Origin: Brevundimonas sp.
GTDB taxonomy: Bacteria > Pseudomonadota > Alphaproteobacteria > Caulobacterales > Caulobacteraceae
Assembly: GCF_027484365.1 (NCBI RefSeq)
Contig: NZ_JAIXTC010000007.1
Span: 124,001-188,000, forward strand
Reading direction: 5' to 3'
DNA length: 64,000 nucleotides
Part shown: piece by piece, positions 26,597-35,919 of the stretch
Numbering within the stretch: position 1 is the first letter of the stretch
How the letters are laid out: each line of letters opens with the position of its first letter
The notes under the pieces: generated by a model
Databases searched by the model: none
What the model saw: only the letters and a program-made list of their open reading frames with translations
Told to the model about the DNA's origin: nothing
Translations under genes and position numbers: made by a program

Positions 26597-28087
26597 ATGA
26601 TCCGTCACGCCTTGCGGGGGCCCAGCCTCGCCGTCGTCGCCTGCGCGCTTGCGCTGGCCGGTTGCGCCACCACGGACACCGCCAGTCCCCCGGCGGCCGA
26701 CAGCCCGACCAGCGGCGACGCCGGCGCTGAACGGACCCTGGCGCGCGGTCTGGATTATGCCGCCAACCCCGACCCCTATCCCTCCACCTACCAGCCCCTG
26801 CCGCGCGACAACGTCGCCATCGTCGGCGGGACGGTCCTGACCGGGACGGACCAGAAGATCGAGAACGGCGTCGTCCTGATGTCGGACGGCAAGGTCGAGG
26901 CCGTGGGCCCGGCCTCGACGCCGGTGCCCGCCGGCTACCGTGTCGTCGACGCGCGCGGCCGGTTCGTGACGCCCGGCATCATCGACGTCCACTCGCACCT
27001 GGGCGTCTATCCTTCGCCCGGCGTCAGCGGCATGAGCGACGGCAACGAGGCGACCAGCCCGAACACCGCCCAGGTCTGGGCCGAGCATTCGATCTGGCCC
27101 CAGGACCCGGGCTTCAACACCGCCCGGGCCGGCGGCGTCACCACCCTCCAGATCCTGCCCGGTTCCGCCAATCTGTTCGGCGGGCGGTCTGTGACGGTGC
27201 GCAACATCCCGTCGATCACCATGCAGGGGATGAAGTTCCCCGGCGCCCCCTATGGCGTGAAGATGGCCTGCGGCGAGAACCCGAGCCGCGTCTATGGCGG
27301 TCGCAACCAGTCGCCGGCCACCGGCATGGGCAATGTCGCCGGCTATCGCGCCGCCTTCATCGCCGCCCAGGACTATCGCGACAAATGGGACAAATGGCGC
27401 GAGACGGGCGAAGGCGCGCCGCCCACCCGCAACCTCCAGAACGAGACCCTGGCCGGGGTTCTGGACGGGTCGATCCTGGTCCAGAACCACTGCTACCGCG
27501 CCGATGAAATGATGGTGATGCTCGATATCGCCAATGAGTTCGGCTACCGCGTCACCGCCTTCCACCACGCCATCGAGGCCTACAAGATCGCGCCGCAACT
27601 GGCCGCCGCCGGCGTCTGCGCCGACATGTGGACCGGCTGGTGGGGCTTCAAGATGGAGGCCCTCGACGCGGTCGAGGCCAACGCCGCCCTCGTCGACGCA
27701 CCCGAGGGCTCCTGCGCCGTCATCCATTCGGACGACGCCCAGCTGACCCAACGCCTGAATCAGGAGGCCGCCGCGGCGCTCGCCGCCGGTCGTAGCGCCG
27801 GGCTGAACATCGCCGAGGAGCATGCGATCAGCTGGATCACCTCCAACGCCGCCCGTTCGATCGGTATCGGCGACGAGACCGGCTCGCTGGAGGCCGGAAA
27901 ACGTGGCGACCTGGTGATCTGGAGCGCCAACCCGTTCTCGGTCTACGCCCGCGCCGACCAGGTCTTCATCGACGGAGCCCTGACCTTCGATCGCTTCAAC
28001 CCCCGCTACCAGCCTGTCTCGGACTTCGAGCTGGGCCAGCCCGGCTTCGGCATCGCCGCCGCCAACATCGCTCCGGGAGCCCGCTGA
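26597..28087 (+). CDS. Secreted amidohydrolase, lipoprotein (catalytic member of a pair)
   Basis: 496 residues. The signal has a lipobox (LALAGC, Cys23). The mature part has the composite amidohydrolase start NVAIVGGTVLTGTDQKIENG and the metal motif GIIDVHSHLG (HxH). Further candidate ligands are in QNHCYRADEM and FHHAIEAYK, and the late Asp in VIHSDDA. It belongs to the imidazolonepropionase-like/dipeptidase-like group common in Caulobacteraceae. The next gene, overlapping by one base, is a paralogous protein lacking these ligands. The two are likely a heteromeric or functionally linked pair. Substrate unknown, possibly peptides or lactams. Confidence 0.9.
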   Translation: MIRHALRGPSLAVVACALALAGCATTDTASPPAADSPTSGDAGAERTLARGLDYAANPDPYPSTYQPLPRDNVAIVGGTVLTGTDQKIENGVVLMSDGKVEAVGPASTPVPAGYRVVDARGRFVTPGIIDVHSHLGVYPSPGVSGMSDGNEATSPNTAQVWAEHSIWPQDPGFNTARAGGVTTLQILPGSANLFGGRSVTVRNIPSITMQGMKFPGAPYGVKMACGENPSRVYGGRNQSPATGMGNVAGYRAAFIAAQDYRDKWDKWRETGEGAPPTRNLQNETLAGVLDGSILVQNHCYRADEMMVMLDIANEFGYRVTAFHHAIEAYKIAPQLAAAGVCADMWTGWWGFKMEALDAVEANAALVDAPEGSCAVIHSDDAQLTQRLNQEAAAALAAGRSAGLNIAEEHAISWITSNAARSIGIGDETGSLEAGKRGDLVIWSANPFSVYARADQVFIDGALTFDRFNPRYQPVSDFELGQPGFGIAAANIAPGAR

Positions 28088-29442
28088 TGCGCCGCCTTGC
28101 CCTCATCTCCCTGACCGCCCTCGCCCTGTCGGCCCTGCCCGCGCTCGCTCAACAGGTGACCGCGATCACCGGCGGGCGGGTCCTGACCGGCACGTCCGTC
28201 ATCGAGAACGGCACGGTCGTCATCTCCGGCGGCCGGATCGTCTCGGTCGGGACCGGCGCGGCCCCGGCCGGCGCCCGTGTCATCGACGCGCGCGGCAAGA
28301 TCGTCACGCCCGGCTTCGTGGCGGTCGATTCGGGCCTCGGCCTGACCGAGATCTCGTCCGTCGACGGGTCCGACGACCAGTCCAACTCGGCCAACACCAT
28401 CTCGGCCTCGTTCGACGTCAGCTACGGCCTTGACCCCTGGTCCATCGCTATCCCGGTCGCGCGCCTGGGCGGCATCACCCGCGCCATCGTCGTGCCCAAC
28501 CATCCGGGCGGCTCGGGCGGTCACCAGCATCAGGACGACAGTGACTTCGCCGGCGCGGGCGACAGCGGCTTCCAGTCGCCCGGCCTGTTCGCCGGCACGG
28601 CCTCGGTCATCCATCTGGCCGCCGGGACCGACATTCTGGTCAAGCCGCGCGTGGCCATGGTCGCGCCGTTCGGCGAGGCTGGAGCGGGCGTCGCCGGGGG
28701 GGCGCGCGGCGCCGAGTTCACGCAGTTCCGGGAGACGCTCGCCGAGGTCCGCCTCTATGCCCGCAACAAGGCCGCCTATGACCGGGCGGGGCTGCGCGAC
28801 CTCTCCCTGTCGCGCGCCGATCTGGAGGCCCTGATCCCGGTCGCCAACGGGACCATGCCCCTGATCGTCACCGTTCACCGCGCGGCCGATATCCAGCAGG
28901 TCCTGCGCCTCGGTCGCGAAGAGGGGGTGAAGCTCATCCTCGACGGCGCCGAGGAGGGCTGGCTGGTCGCCGCCGACATCGCCGCCGCCGATGTACCGGT
29001 CCTGCTGAATCCGATCTCCAACCTGCCCGGCAATCTCGAGACCCGGGCCGCGCGGATGGAGAATGCGGCGGCCCTGAACGCGGCCGGTGTGGTCATCGCC
29101 ATCAAGGGCAATGAGGGCTCGGTCCACCGGGCGCGCGAGGCCCGCTACAACGCCGGCAACGCCGTCTCCCACGGCCTGCCGTTCGAGGCGGCGATCGCGG
29201 CCCTGACCGTCAACCCGGCGCGCATCTTCGGCATGGAAGGCCAGTTCGGCGAGCTTCGCGCGGGCGCGGCGGCCGATGTGGTCGTCTGGTCCGGCGATCC
29301 GCTCGAGCCCCTGTCGTCGGTGACGGCGGAGTTCATCAACGGCCAGGAACAGTCCCTGACCAGCCGCCAGATCCTGCTGCGCGACCGCTATCGCACCGGC
29401 GGACGTCAGGCCGGGGGGATGCCGGTCGCCTACGGAAACTAA
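28087..29442 (+). CDS. Secreted amidohydrolase-like protein without metal ligands
   Basis: 451 residues with a Sec signal (MRRLALISLTALALSALPAL, cleavage before AQQ). The overall amidohydrolase pattern is clear: VTAITGGRVLTGTSVIENGT at the start, and LTVNPARIFGMEGQFGELRA, then AAADVVVWSGDPLEPLSSVT, at the end. But the HxH position reads GFVAVDSGLG, the middle His site reads LILDGAEEGW, and the HSDD site reads IKGNEGS. All main metal ligands are therefore gone. Such paired degenerate partners recur in this lineage. It may be structural or regulatory for the upstream enzyme. Coupled by TGATG. Confidence 0.88.
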   Translation: MRRLALISLTALALSALPALAQQVTAITGGRVLTGTSVIENGTVVISGGRIVSVGTGAAPAGARVIDARGKIVTPGFVAVDSGLGLTEISSVDGSDDQSNSANTISASFDVSYGLDPWSIAIPVARLGGITRAIVVPNHPGGSGGHQHQDDSDFAGAGDSGFQSPGLFAGTASVIHLAAGTDILVKPRVAMVAPFGEAGAGVAGGARGAEFTQFRETLAEVRLYARNKAAYDRAGLRDLSLSRADLEALIPVANGTMPLIVTVHRAADIQQVLRLGREEGVKLILDGAEEGWLVAADIAAADVPVLLNPISNLPGNLETRAARMENAAALNAAGVVIAIKGNEGSVHRAREARYNAGNAVSHGLPFEAAIAALTVNPARIFGMEGQFGELRAGAAADVVVWSGDPLEPLSSVTAEFINGQEQSLTSRQILLRDRYRTGGRQAGGMPVAYGN

Positions 29443-29443
29443 T

Positions 29444-29623
29444 GCCCTCTCCCCTTGCGGGAGAGGGAGCCGGCGCACGAGAGCGAAGCGATCGTTCTTG
29501 CGCAGGCGGGTGAGGGGTCACGCCTTCGGTCAGGACAAGTCCTGGCTGCGCTGATCGGTCAGGTCGGCGTGACCCCTCATCCGTCAGCCTTAGGCTGCCA
29601 CCTTCTCCCGCAAGGGGAGAAGG
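29444..29623. repeat. Dispersed intergenic inverted repeat, copy 3 (hybrid arms)
   Basis: The left arm is the CCCTCTCCCC-type hairpin (29444-29466) and the right arm the CCTTCTCCC-type hairpin (29601-29623). So the two arms come from different subfamilies. The inner pair GGTGAGGGGTCACGCC (about 29510) and GGCGTGACCCCTCA (about 29565) is kept. The element ends 15 bp before the next start codon. Confidence 0.85.
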
Positions 29624-29637
29624 GCTATCTCCCGCTC

Positions 29638-30117
29638 ATGTCCGCTGCCCCCCGCATCTTCATCGACGCCGACGCCTGTCCGGTGAAGGACGAGGTCTAC
29701 CGCGTGGCGGCCCGCTATGGCCTGCATGTGTTCGTGGTCTCGAACAGCTGGATCAACACGCCGCGCGAAAAGTGGATCGAACAGATCGTCGTCGATGCCG
29801 GCCCCGACATCGCCGACGACTGGATCGCCGAGCGGGCCGGGCCGGGCGACATCGTCGTGACCGCCGACATCCCGCTGGCCGACCGCTGCCTGAAGTCCGG
29901 GGCCCAGGCGCTGAAGTCGAACGGTCAGCCCTTCACTCCGGACTCCATCGGCTCGGCCCTGGCCGGGCGGATGGTGGGCGAGCACCTGCGCTCCATGGGC
30001 GTGGCGACGTCCGGTCCGCCACCGTTCGGGCCGAAGGACCGTTCGGCCTTTCTTCAGGCGCTGGACCGCGCGGTGGTCATGGCGAAGCGCGCCTTTCCCG
30101 CACAGGGGGGCCGATGA
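29638..30117 (+). CDS. YaiI/YqxD family protein (DUF188, PIN-like)
   Basis: 159 residues. It opens RIFIDADACPVKDEVYRVAA and continues VFVVSNSWIN, GDIVVTADIPLADRCL and NGQPFTPDSIGSALAGRMVG, the complete DUF188 signature. The conserved Asp residues suggest a PIN-like nuclease fold, but no activity is established for the family. Frame is open upstream to 29455, which would translate the intergenic repeat, so ATG 29638 is chosen. Its stop overlaps the arfB start (ATGA). Confidence 0.92.
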   Translation: MSAAPRIFIDADACPVKDEVYRVAARYGLHVFVVSNSWINTPREKWIEQIVVDAGPDIADDWIAERAGPGDIVVTADIPLADRCLKSGAQALKSNGQPFTPDSIGSALAGRMVGEHLRSMGVATSGPPPFGPKDRSAFLQALDRAVVMAKRAFPAQGGR

Positions 30118-30515
30118 CCACCATCCCCGAGAGCGAGCTGGAGTTCCATTTCTACCGCGCCGGCGGGCCGGGCGGCCAGAACGTCAACAAGGTCTCGACC
30201 GCGGTGCAGATGCGGTTCGATGCGAAGAACTCGCCGTCGCTTCGCGAGCCCGTGCGTGAGCGGCTGATGAAACTGGCCGGCAGCCGGCTGACGCTGGACG
30301 GCGTCATCCTGATCACCGCCGTCCGTTATCGCACCCAGGACCGCAACCGCGCCGACGCCATCGAACGACTGCAGGCGCTGGTCGACAAGGCGTCCGTCGC
30401 CCCGACCTACCGCGTCCCCACCCGCCCCACGCGTGCGTCGAAGGAACGTCGGCTTCAGGCCAAGTCGGGCCGCGCCACGATCAAGAGCGGGCGCGGCAAG
30501 CCCTCGCTGGACTAA
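30114..30515 (+). CDS. arfB: Alternative ribosome-rescue factor ArfB (peptidyl-tRNA hydrolase)
   Basis: 133 residues. The GGQ motif sits in FYRAGGPGGQNVNKVSTAVQ, and the basic C-terminal tail (RRLQAKSGRATIKSGRGKPS) is what enters the empty mRNA channel. This tail distinguishes ArfB from release factors 1 and 2. The short length excludes a full release factor. ArfB releases the nascent chain from ribosomes stalled at the 3' end of truncated mRNA. It is coupled to the upstream gene by ATGA and its stop (TAA) overlaps that of the convergent EF-hand gene. Confidence 0.94.
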   Translation: MTTIPESELEFHFYRAGGPGGQNVNKVSTAVQMRFDAKNSPSLREPVRERLMKLAGSRLTLDGVILITAVRYRTQDRNRADAIERLQALVDKASVAPTYRVPTRPTRASKERRLQAKSGRATIKSGRGKPSLD

Positions 30516-31243
30516 CGCGGACGGTCCATCATCTGCTGCAGGGGCGTGCGCGGAAGGCTCGCCAGGGTCAGGGCCCCGTCCTGATCGGTGTCCAGAGCGA
30601 TGAACCAGCGGTTGGTCGCCTGCGCCCATTCCTCAGCTGTCACGGTCTGGTTGGTGTCGAGGTCCGCGGCCTTGACCGGCTGCGGATAGTTGAAGAAGCC
30701 GGCCGCCGCGATCGGTCCATAGGCCAGGGGACCCGTCGGCGCGCGCTGGCGGGGACCGCCGCGGCTGCCCTGTTGCTGGCCGGATTCGGCGAGGCCCAGG
30801 TTTCGATCGCCGCCGAAGCCTTCCAGACGCCGTCCCGGGCCGCGCTGCCCGCCTTCCATGCCCGGCAGACGGGCGCGGGCCTGCGCCAGATCCTGCTCAT
30901 AGGCGGCGATTTCGTCGGGGGTCAGCCGTTCGTCGCGGCGCACGTCCAGCGTCCGGAACTGGCGCAGGCCGTCGGCGGTGAACTCCTCCGACGTCAGGCG
31001 ACCGTCGCTGTCAGCGTCGGCGCCCGAGAACCAGGCCGTCACCGGCCAGGGCTCACCCGGTTCCGAGTAGAACAGCTCGCCGAAGGGGCTGACGAACAGG
31101 CCGGGCCTCGGTCCCTGGGGGCCGCCCGGACCGCCGGGTCCGCCAGGCCCGCCGGCGAAACCTGGCCCGCCCGGGCCTCCGGGGGCAGAGGCGCAGCCGG
31201 AAAGGACGACGAGGCCGAGGGCGGCGAGGGCGAACAGCTTCAT
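30512..31243 (-). CDS. EF-hand lipoprotein with Gly/Pro-rich linker
   Basis: 243 residues from ATG 31243. The signal is MKLFALAALGLVVLSGCASA, with Cys17 as lipidation site. A collagen-like Gly-Pro-Gly stretch follows (GGPGGPGGPGGPQGPRPG). Four EF-hand-like calcium loops can be read: DADSDGRLTSEEF, DVRRDERLTPDE (degenerate), DLDTNQTVTAEEW and DTDQDGALT. It is likely an envelope calcium-binding or structural protein. No catalytic domain is visible. The frame stays open upstream, but the lipoprotein signal defines the start. Confidence 0.86.
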   Translation of the reverse strand: MKLFALAALGLVVLSGCASAPGGPGGPGFAGGPGGPGGPGGPQGPRPGLFVSPFGELFYSEPGEPWPVTAWFSGADADSDGRLTSEEFTADGLRQFRTLDVRRDERLTPDEIAAYEQDLAQARARLPGMEGGQRGPGRRLEGFGGDRNLGLAESGQQQGSRGGPRQRAPTGPLAYGPIAAAGFFNYPQPVKAADLDTNQTVTAEEWAQATNRWFIALDTDQDGALTLASLPRTPLQQMMDRPR

Positions 31244-31281
31244 GCTTCGATTCCGGGGGAGAGGAAGGGGCGAAGGACGGA

Positions 31282-31821
31282 TCAGGCGCCGGGCGCGGCC
31301 GGTTCGGAGGATTCGGGCGGCGCCTCGCGGAACCGGAGCGCGGCGACGAGGCCGCCCTCTTCGAGCCCGACCTGCCACTGGGTGGCGGCGTTGTCGAAGA
31401 TCACCAGGAACTGGCCGACGCCGTTGGCAGCGCCCTGGGCCTCGATGGACTGGACGGCGCCGTAGCCCCGGATCAGCCGGGCATAGGCGGCCAGCTGACC
31501 GTTCAGCTGGGTCGCGACCCCGGGGGTGAACAGCCGCTCGTCGATGTCGGCGACGCGGAACTGTTCGATCACCGCACGCAGGGCACCCTCGGCCATCTCG
31601 GCTTCGGTCACCTGGGGCGCCGGAGCAGCCGGCGCGGGCACCACGGGCCGGGGCTGTGCGGCCGGGGCGTCGAAGGTGTTCGGAATCGTGGCGGCGGCCC
31701 CGGCCGTAGGCGCGAGCGACCGGCTCTGGTTCAGGGACTGGGTCGACGTCGTCTGGGCCAGCGCCGGACCGGCGGCGACGAGGGCGAGAACGAGGGCGGC
31801 GGTCTGGATCGAAACAGTCAT
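31282..31821 (-). CDS. Hypothetical secreted protein
   Basis: 179 residues with a Sec signal peptide (MTVSIQTAALVLALVAAGPA, then LAQ). A low-complexity Pro/Ala region follows (about 48-70, QPRPVVPAPAAPAPQ). The C-terminal domain of about 100 residues (EGALRAVIEQFRVADIDERL, YARLIRGYGAVQSIEAQGAA, FLVIFDNAATQWQVGLEEGG) looks like a small alpha/beta fold of the DUF3887/SnoaL type. No family is assigned with confidence. It is likely co-transcribed with ubiB upstream (16 bp) and the EF-hand gene downstream. Confidence 0.8.
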   Translation of the reverse strand: MTVSIQTAALVLALVAAGPALAQTTSTQSLNQSRSLAPTAGAAATIPNTFDAPAAQPRPVVPAPAAPAPQVTEAEMAEGALRAVIEQFRVADIDERLFTPGVATQLNGQLAAYARLIRGYGAVQSIEAQGAANGVGQFLVIFDNAATQWQVGLEEGGLVAALRFREAPPESSEPAAPGA

Positions 31822-31837
31822 GCGGACTCCGGCGGTG

Positions 31838-33436
31838 TCAGCCTACCATCCCGGGCCAAAGCGACAGAACGAGGGCGGCGGCCGAAAGGCAGGTTGCAAC
31901 AACGACACAGACGGCCAGCCAGGTCGGGGTCCTGATCCGCTCGACGATCACCGTCTGGCTCGTCGGCGGCTCCTGCACGAGCCGCGACAGCGCCCGGGCG
32001 CCGGACAGGATTTCGCGCAGGCCGTCGCGCACCTGGGCCCCTGGACCCAGTTCGCGTGTGATCCAGCGTTCGACGACCGGCTGGGATGCCGCCCACAGGT
32101 CATGGTCGGGGTTCAGCCGCCGGGCGACCCCCTCAACCGAGACCATGGTCTTCTGCAGCAGGATCAGTTCAGGGCGCAGGTGCATGTCGAACAGGGCGGT
32201 GATCTCGAACAGCTGGCCGAGCAGCCGCCCCATCGACACCTGGGACGCGGCCCGGCCGATGACCGGCTCGCCGACGGCCCGCAGGGCCTGGGCGAAGGCC
32301 TCGACCGAATGGTGCGGCGGCACATAGCCGGCCTCGAAATGGACCCGCGCGATACGGGGATAGTCACGGGTCAGGAAGCCCCACAGGATCTCGGCGAGGT
32401 AGCGCCGCTCTCCGGGGTTCAGCCGGCCGATGATGCCGAAGTCGACGGCCATCAGTTCGGCGGGGGCCGAGGCGAACAGGTTTCCCTCATGCAGGTCGGC
32501 GTGGAAGGTGCCGTAGTCCAGCGCCTGGACGAGGAAGGCCCGCACGACGTTGTCGGCCAGGGCGTTGATGTCCATGCCCGGCTGTTCGATCGCGGCCGGA
32601 TCGGTCATGGGCAGGCCCGCCGCCCACTCCAGGGTCAGCACCCGTTTGCCGACCCCGTCCCAGACGACTTTCGGCGCGGTCATGTGAGCCCCGTCGGCGC
32701 GGGCCTTCTCCATGATGTCGTGGAGTTCCGAGGCGGCGGCGGCCTCCAGCCGCATGTCGAGCTCCAGATACATCGACCGCGCCACGGTCTCGACGAAGGC
32801 CTCGGGCTCGAGCCTTCGGGCCGCAGGGACCAGTCTGTGGACCAGGCCGGCCGCCAGACGCATGGCGTCCAGCCCCTGGACCACGCGCCGCTCGACGCCG
32901 GGCCGCAGCACCTTGACCGCCACCTTGCGGCCATCGGCCAGCCAGGCGGGATGGGCCTGGGCCAGGGAGGCGGCGCCGATCGGATCGCCGAAATCGAGGA
33001 ACAGACTCTCGACCGGCCGGCCCAGCGAGCGCTCGATCTCGCGTCGCGCCTCCGCCGTCGGGAAGGGCGGAAGCTTGTCCTTGAGCCGCCCGAGATCGCG
33101 CGCGAATGCGATGCCGAAGATGTCGGCGCGGGTGGCCATGACCTGGCCGAGCTTGATCGCCACCGGCCCCAGGGTCTCGAACGCCCGACCCAGACGCTGG
33201 CCCGGACGTCCGTCACGGCTATCGCGTCCGGCGAACAGATGCACGAACCCCGCCAGCACCCTGGCCCAGGCGGGCAAGAGAGGCGTGATCTCGCGCGGAA
33301 TCAGGGCGTCGTGCCGGGCCAGGGCCGCGCCCCAGCGGATCAGACGCCAGGTCGCGCCGAGGGGATCGCGCACGGCCACGGTCGGCGGCGGCGCAGGGGC
33401 GACCCGGTATGACGGCGGAAAGCTCAGACCGCCCAC
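31838..33436 (-). CDS. ubiB: UbiB / ABC1 family ubiquinone biosynthesis protein
   Basis: About 532 residues if started at GTG 33436, which overlaps the last 13 bases of ubiE. The frame is open to 33592 but that part only shadows ubiE. The UbiB protein-kinase-like fold is clear: [20 protein letters not shown] (KxGQ motif), [13 protein letters not shown] in the Ala-rich loop, VKVLRPGVE, then [12 protein letters not shown] and [10 protein letters not shown] (catalytic/metal loops). The C-terminus has a pair of membrane helices (about [20 protein letters not shown]). It is needed for coenzyme Q biosynthesis as an atypical kinase/ATPase. It lies in the ubiE-ubiB order common in alphaproteobacteria. 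Confidence 0.93.
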   Translation of the reverse strand: MGGLSFPPSYRVAPAPPPTVAVRDPLGATWRLIRWGAALARHDALIPREITPLLPAWARVLAGFVHLFAGRDSRDGRPGQRLGRAFETLGPVAIKLGQVMATRADIFGIAFARDLGRLKDKLPPFPTAEARREIERSLGRPVESLFLDFGDPIGAASLAQAHPAWLADGRKVAVKVLRPGVERRVVQGLDAMRLAAGLVHRLVPAARRLEPEAFVETVARSMYLELDMRLEAAAASELHDIMEKARADGAHMTAPKVVWDGVGKRVLTLEWAAGLPMTDPAAIEQPGMDINALADNVVRAFLVQALDYGTFHADLHEGNLFASAPAELMAVDFGIIGRLNPGERRYLAEILWGFLTRDYPRIARVHFEAGYVPPHHSVEAFAQALRAVGEPVIGRAASQVSMGRLLGQLFEITALFDMHLRPELILLQKTMVSVEGVARRLNPDHDLWAASQPVVERWITRELGPGAQVRDGLREILSGARALSRLVQEPPTSQTVIVERIRTPTWLAVCVVVATCLSAAALVLSLWPGMVG

Positions 33437-34209
33437 CCGAAGTGGATGGCGGCGACGCCGCCCGACAGATTGGTCACGGCGACCCGGCTGAAACCGGCCT
33501 CCTCGATCATGGCCTTGAAGGTCGCCTGGTCGGGGAAGCGGCGGATGCTTTCGACCAGATATTGATAGCTGTCGCGATCCTTTGCGACCCATTCACCGAT
33601 GCGGGGAATGGCGTGGAAGGACCAGGCGTCATAGGCCTTGCGCACCGCCTCGGCCGTGGGTCGGGAAAACTCCAGGCACAGGAACCGGCCGCCCGGCTTC
33701 AGCACACGCCGCGCCTCCTTCAGGGCCACGGCGATGTCCGACACGTTGCGGATGCCGAAACTGATCGAATAGGCGTCGACCGAGGCGTCCGGGAGGGGCA
33801 GGGCCATGGCGTCGCCGACGGTCCAGATCATCTCCGGCTCTCCGCCCTTCTGGACGCCCGCCAGGATCATCTCGGCATTGTAGTCCAGCACGATGACCGA
33901 GGCGTCCTCGCCGCCGCGCCGTTCCTGGGCTCGCCGCGCCATCTTCGAATAGCGGCGCGCCATGTCGCCGGTCCCGCCGGCGACGTCCAGGATCGTCTCG
34001 CCCGGCCGCGGGTTTAGCCTCGCGGCGGCCGCGTCCTTCCACAGCCGGTGCACGCCCCCGCTCATCAGGTCGTTCATCAGGTCGTAGCTGGAGGCGACGC
34101 TGTCGAACACGCCCCGCACCATCCGCACCTTTTCGCGCGCATCCACGTCGCGGAAGCCGAAAGAAGAGGTGTCGCCCGACGAGTGCGGACCAAAGGAGGA
34201 GGCGGTCAT
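33424..34209 (-). CDS. ubiE: Ubiquinone/menaquinone biosynthesis C-methyltransferase UbiE
   Basis: 261 residues. The SAM-binding motif is [17 protein letters not shown]. Other UbiE features are [29 protein letters not shown] at the N-terminus, [20 protein letters not shown] and [12 protein letters not shown] in the middle, and [20 protein letters not shown] near the end. It methylates the 2-methoxy-benzoquinol ring in ubiquinone synthesis. The downstream ubiB overlaps its 3' end. The divergent gap (34210-34391) separates it from phhB. Confidence 0.97.
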   Translation of the reverse strand: MTASSFGPHSSGDTSSFGFRDVDAREKVRMVRGVFDSVASSYDLMNDLMSGGVHRLWKDAAAARLNPRPGETILDVAGGTGDMARRYSKMARRAQERRGGEDASVIVLDYNAEMILAGVQKGGEPEMIWTVGDAMALPLPDASVDAYSISFGIRNVSDIAVALKEARRVLKPGGRFLCLEFSRPTAEAVRKAYDAWSFHAIPRIGEWVAKDRDSYQYLVESIRRFPDQATFKAMIEEAGFSRVAVTNLSGGVAAIHFGWAV

Positions 34210-34391
34210 GCGCGCGGTCTAGCGCGCCGCGACGCCCGCGTCACCGGGCCTCACGGTCGCGGCGTCCGGTTCACGCCTTGGGCCCCCCGGGAGATCGTGC
34301 CGGCAGTGGTCTGTGGCGCCAGGCCGTTGACGCTGCGGCACCTTGCGGGCGGAGGGCCAGACCGTTACCCCCGGCCGACAGGAGAGCTCTC

Positions 34392-34694
34392 ATGGCCAGA
34401 CCGACCCTCGATCCCGCCGCTGCGCTGAAAGACCTGACCGGCTGGTCGGTCCATGACGGCGACCGGCCCGCCATCGAGCGGACCCTGAAATTCGCCGACT
34501 TCAACACCGCCTTCGCCTTCATGACGCGCGTGGCGCTGAAGGCCGAGACGATGGACCACCATCCGGAATGGTCGAACGTCTACAACCGGGTGACCGTCCT
34601 TCTGACGACCCACGACGCGGGCGGCGTCACCGATCTCGACACAACGATGGCGCGCTTCATCGACGCCGCCGCAGAAACCCTGGGAGGGGAATGA
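34392..34694 (+). CDS. phhB: Pterin-4a-carbinolamine dehydratase
   Basis: 100 residues. The active-site segment [20 protein letters not shown], followed by [10 protein letters not shown], is the PCD/DCoH signature, with the paired His and the later His. The enzyme dehydrates 4a-hydroxy-tetrahydrobiopterin to recycle the cofactor of phenylalanine hydroxylase, or acts in pterin metabolism generally. No phenylalanine hydroxylase gene is in the window. A GGAGAG ribosome site precedes ATG 34392. The stop overlaps the next start (ATGA). Confidence 0.95.
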   Translation: MARPTLDPAAALKDLTGWSVHDGDRPAIERTLKFADFNTAFAFMTRVALKAETMDHHPEWSNVYNRVTVLLTTHDAGGVTDLDTTMARFIDAAAETLGGE

Positions 34695-35485
34695 CCATGA
34701 GCAAATCGGGACGCGTCGCGGGCAAGGCCGCGCTGATCACGGGCGGGGCCCAGGGCCTGGGCGAGGCCATCGCCTGGATGCTGGCGCGTGAGGGTTCGAA
34801 GGTCGCCATCACCGACATCAACGGCGCGGGCGCGGAAGCCCTGGCGGCACGGATCAATGCCGAGATTCCGGGCTCGGCCCTCGGCTTCACCCATGACGTG
34901 GCCTCGGAGGCCCAGTGGATCGATGTCGTCGGCAAGGCGGCGGAGGCCATGGGCGGCCTGTCGATCCTGGTCAACAACGCCGGCGTGGGCGACGTGCTGC
35001 TCTTCTCCGAGGCCGACACGGCCGAGAACTGGCAGCGTCAGTACGAGATCAACCTGCGCTCGGTCATGTTCGGCTGCAAACACGCCATGCCGCATCTGCG
35101 GGCCTCGGGCTCGGCGGCCATCGTCAACATCTCGTCGATCGCGGGCCTGGCCGCGGGGCCGGGCATGGGCGCCTACAACGCCACCAAGGCCGGCGTCTGG
35201 ATGTACACCAAGACCGTCGCCCTCGAGGCCGCAAAGATGGACTGGAACGTGCGGGTCAACTCCGTCCACCCGGTCTTCATCAAGACCGCCATCCTGGATC
35301 CCTTCATCGCCATGGCCGGCGGCGACGAGCAGAAGGCCCATGAGCGCCTCGCGCGCGGCATCCCTCTGAAGCGGATCGGCGAGCCGAACGACGTGGCCTA
35401 CTGCGTCCTCTACCTCGCCTCCGACGAAGCCAAATTCGTCACCGGCGCCGAGTTCAAGATCGACGGCGGCATGACGGCGCAGTGA
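34691..35485 (+). CDS. Short-chain dehydrogenase/reductase
   Basis: 264 residues of classical SDR type. It has cofactor motif [19 protein letters not shown] in [10 protein letters not shown], catalytic Ser in [12 protein letters not shown] and Tyr-x3-Lys in [14 protein letters not shown]. An Asp after strand 2 (VAITDIN) favours NAD over NADP. Ends with the usual [20 protein letters not shown]. Resembles cyclohexanol or 3-alpha/20-beta-hydroxysteroid dehydrogenases, but the substrate cannot be fixed. Translationally coupled to phhB by ATGA. Confidence 0.93.
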   Translation: MTMSKSGRVAGKAALITGGAQGLGEAIAWMLAREGSKVAITDINGAGAEALAARINAEIPGSALGFTHDVASEAQWIDVVGKAAEAMGGLSILVNNAGVGDVLLFSEADTAENWQRQYEINLRSVMFGCKHAMPHLRASGSAAIVNISSIAGLAAGPGMGAYNATKAGVWMYTKTVALEAAKMDWNVRVNSVHPVFIKTAILDPFIAMAGGDEQKAHERLARGIPLKRIGEPNDVAYCVLYLASDEAKFVTGAEFKIDGGMTAQ

Positions 35486-35489
35486 CTGC

Positions 35490-35669
35490 CCCTCTCCCCT
35501 TGCGGGAGAGGGAGATCGCGCACGGCGGCGAAGCCGTCGTCCTTGCGCGGTCGGGTGAGGGGTCACGCCATCCTCGCCGATGAGCTTGCCAGCGCCTACG
35601 TCAGCCGCAGGTGTGACCCCTCATCCGACTTCGCTTCGCTCAGCCACCTTCTCCCGCAAGGGGAGAAGG
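35490..35669. repeat. Dispersed intergenic inverted repeat, copy 4 (hybrid arms)
   Basis: The left arm is a CCCTCTCCCC-type hairpin (35490-35512) and the right arm a CCTTCTCCC-type hairpin (35647-35669), with inner GGGTGAGGGGTCACGCC and GTGTGACCCCTCATCC. It has the same architecture as the copy at 29444. It starts just after the SDR stop codon. The following 200 bp to 35870 hold no gene. They do hold a hairpin CGACTCCG-TTTT-CGGAGTCG at about 35833-35852. Confidence 0.85.
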
Positions 35670-35870
35670 AACCCTACACCGTACCCATCAACGGATCGTC
35701 TGATTTCTTCAACCGGATCAACGGCCGGCGCGGACTTACAGGTTTATCTCAGGCGCCCCCTGAAAACCGTGAGACACTGTCTCCGGTCTTTGGCATCGCA
35801 ATCGCAAACCCGCCAACCGACGTTGACTCCGTCGACTCCGTTTTCGGAGTCGCCTGCCTCTCATCCGATC

Positions 35871-35914
35871 GCTTCGGACGCATCGGACGCTTCGGACGGT
35901 GTTTTCCCGTCCGG
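35871..35914. repeat. 9-bp tandem repeat with GGTGTTTTC leader, copy 1
   Basis: Three tandem units, GCTTCGGAC, GCATCGGAC and GCTTCGGAC (35871-35897), are followed by GGTGTTTTCCCGTCCGG (35898-35914). The same combination occurs on the minus strand at 47146-47198. It ends six bases before the DUF885 stop codon. Confidence 0.75.
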
Positions 35915-35919
35915 AGCCT

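Noticed and set aside
33437..33592. Longer UbiB start
   Set aside because: It would overlap ubiE by 169 bp and encodes an Arg/Gly-rich stretch unlike UbiB.
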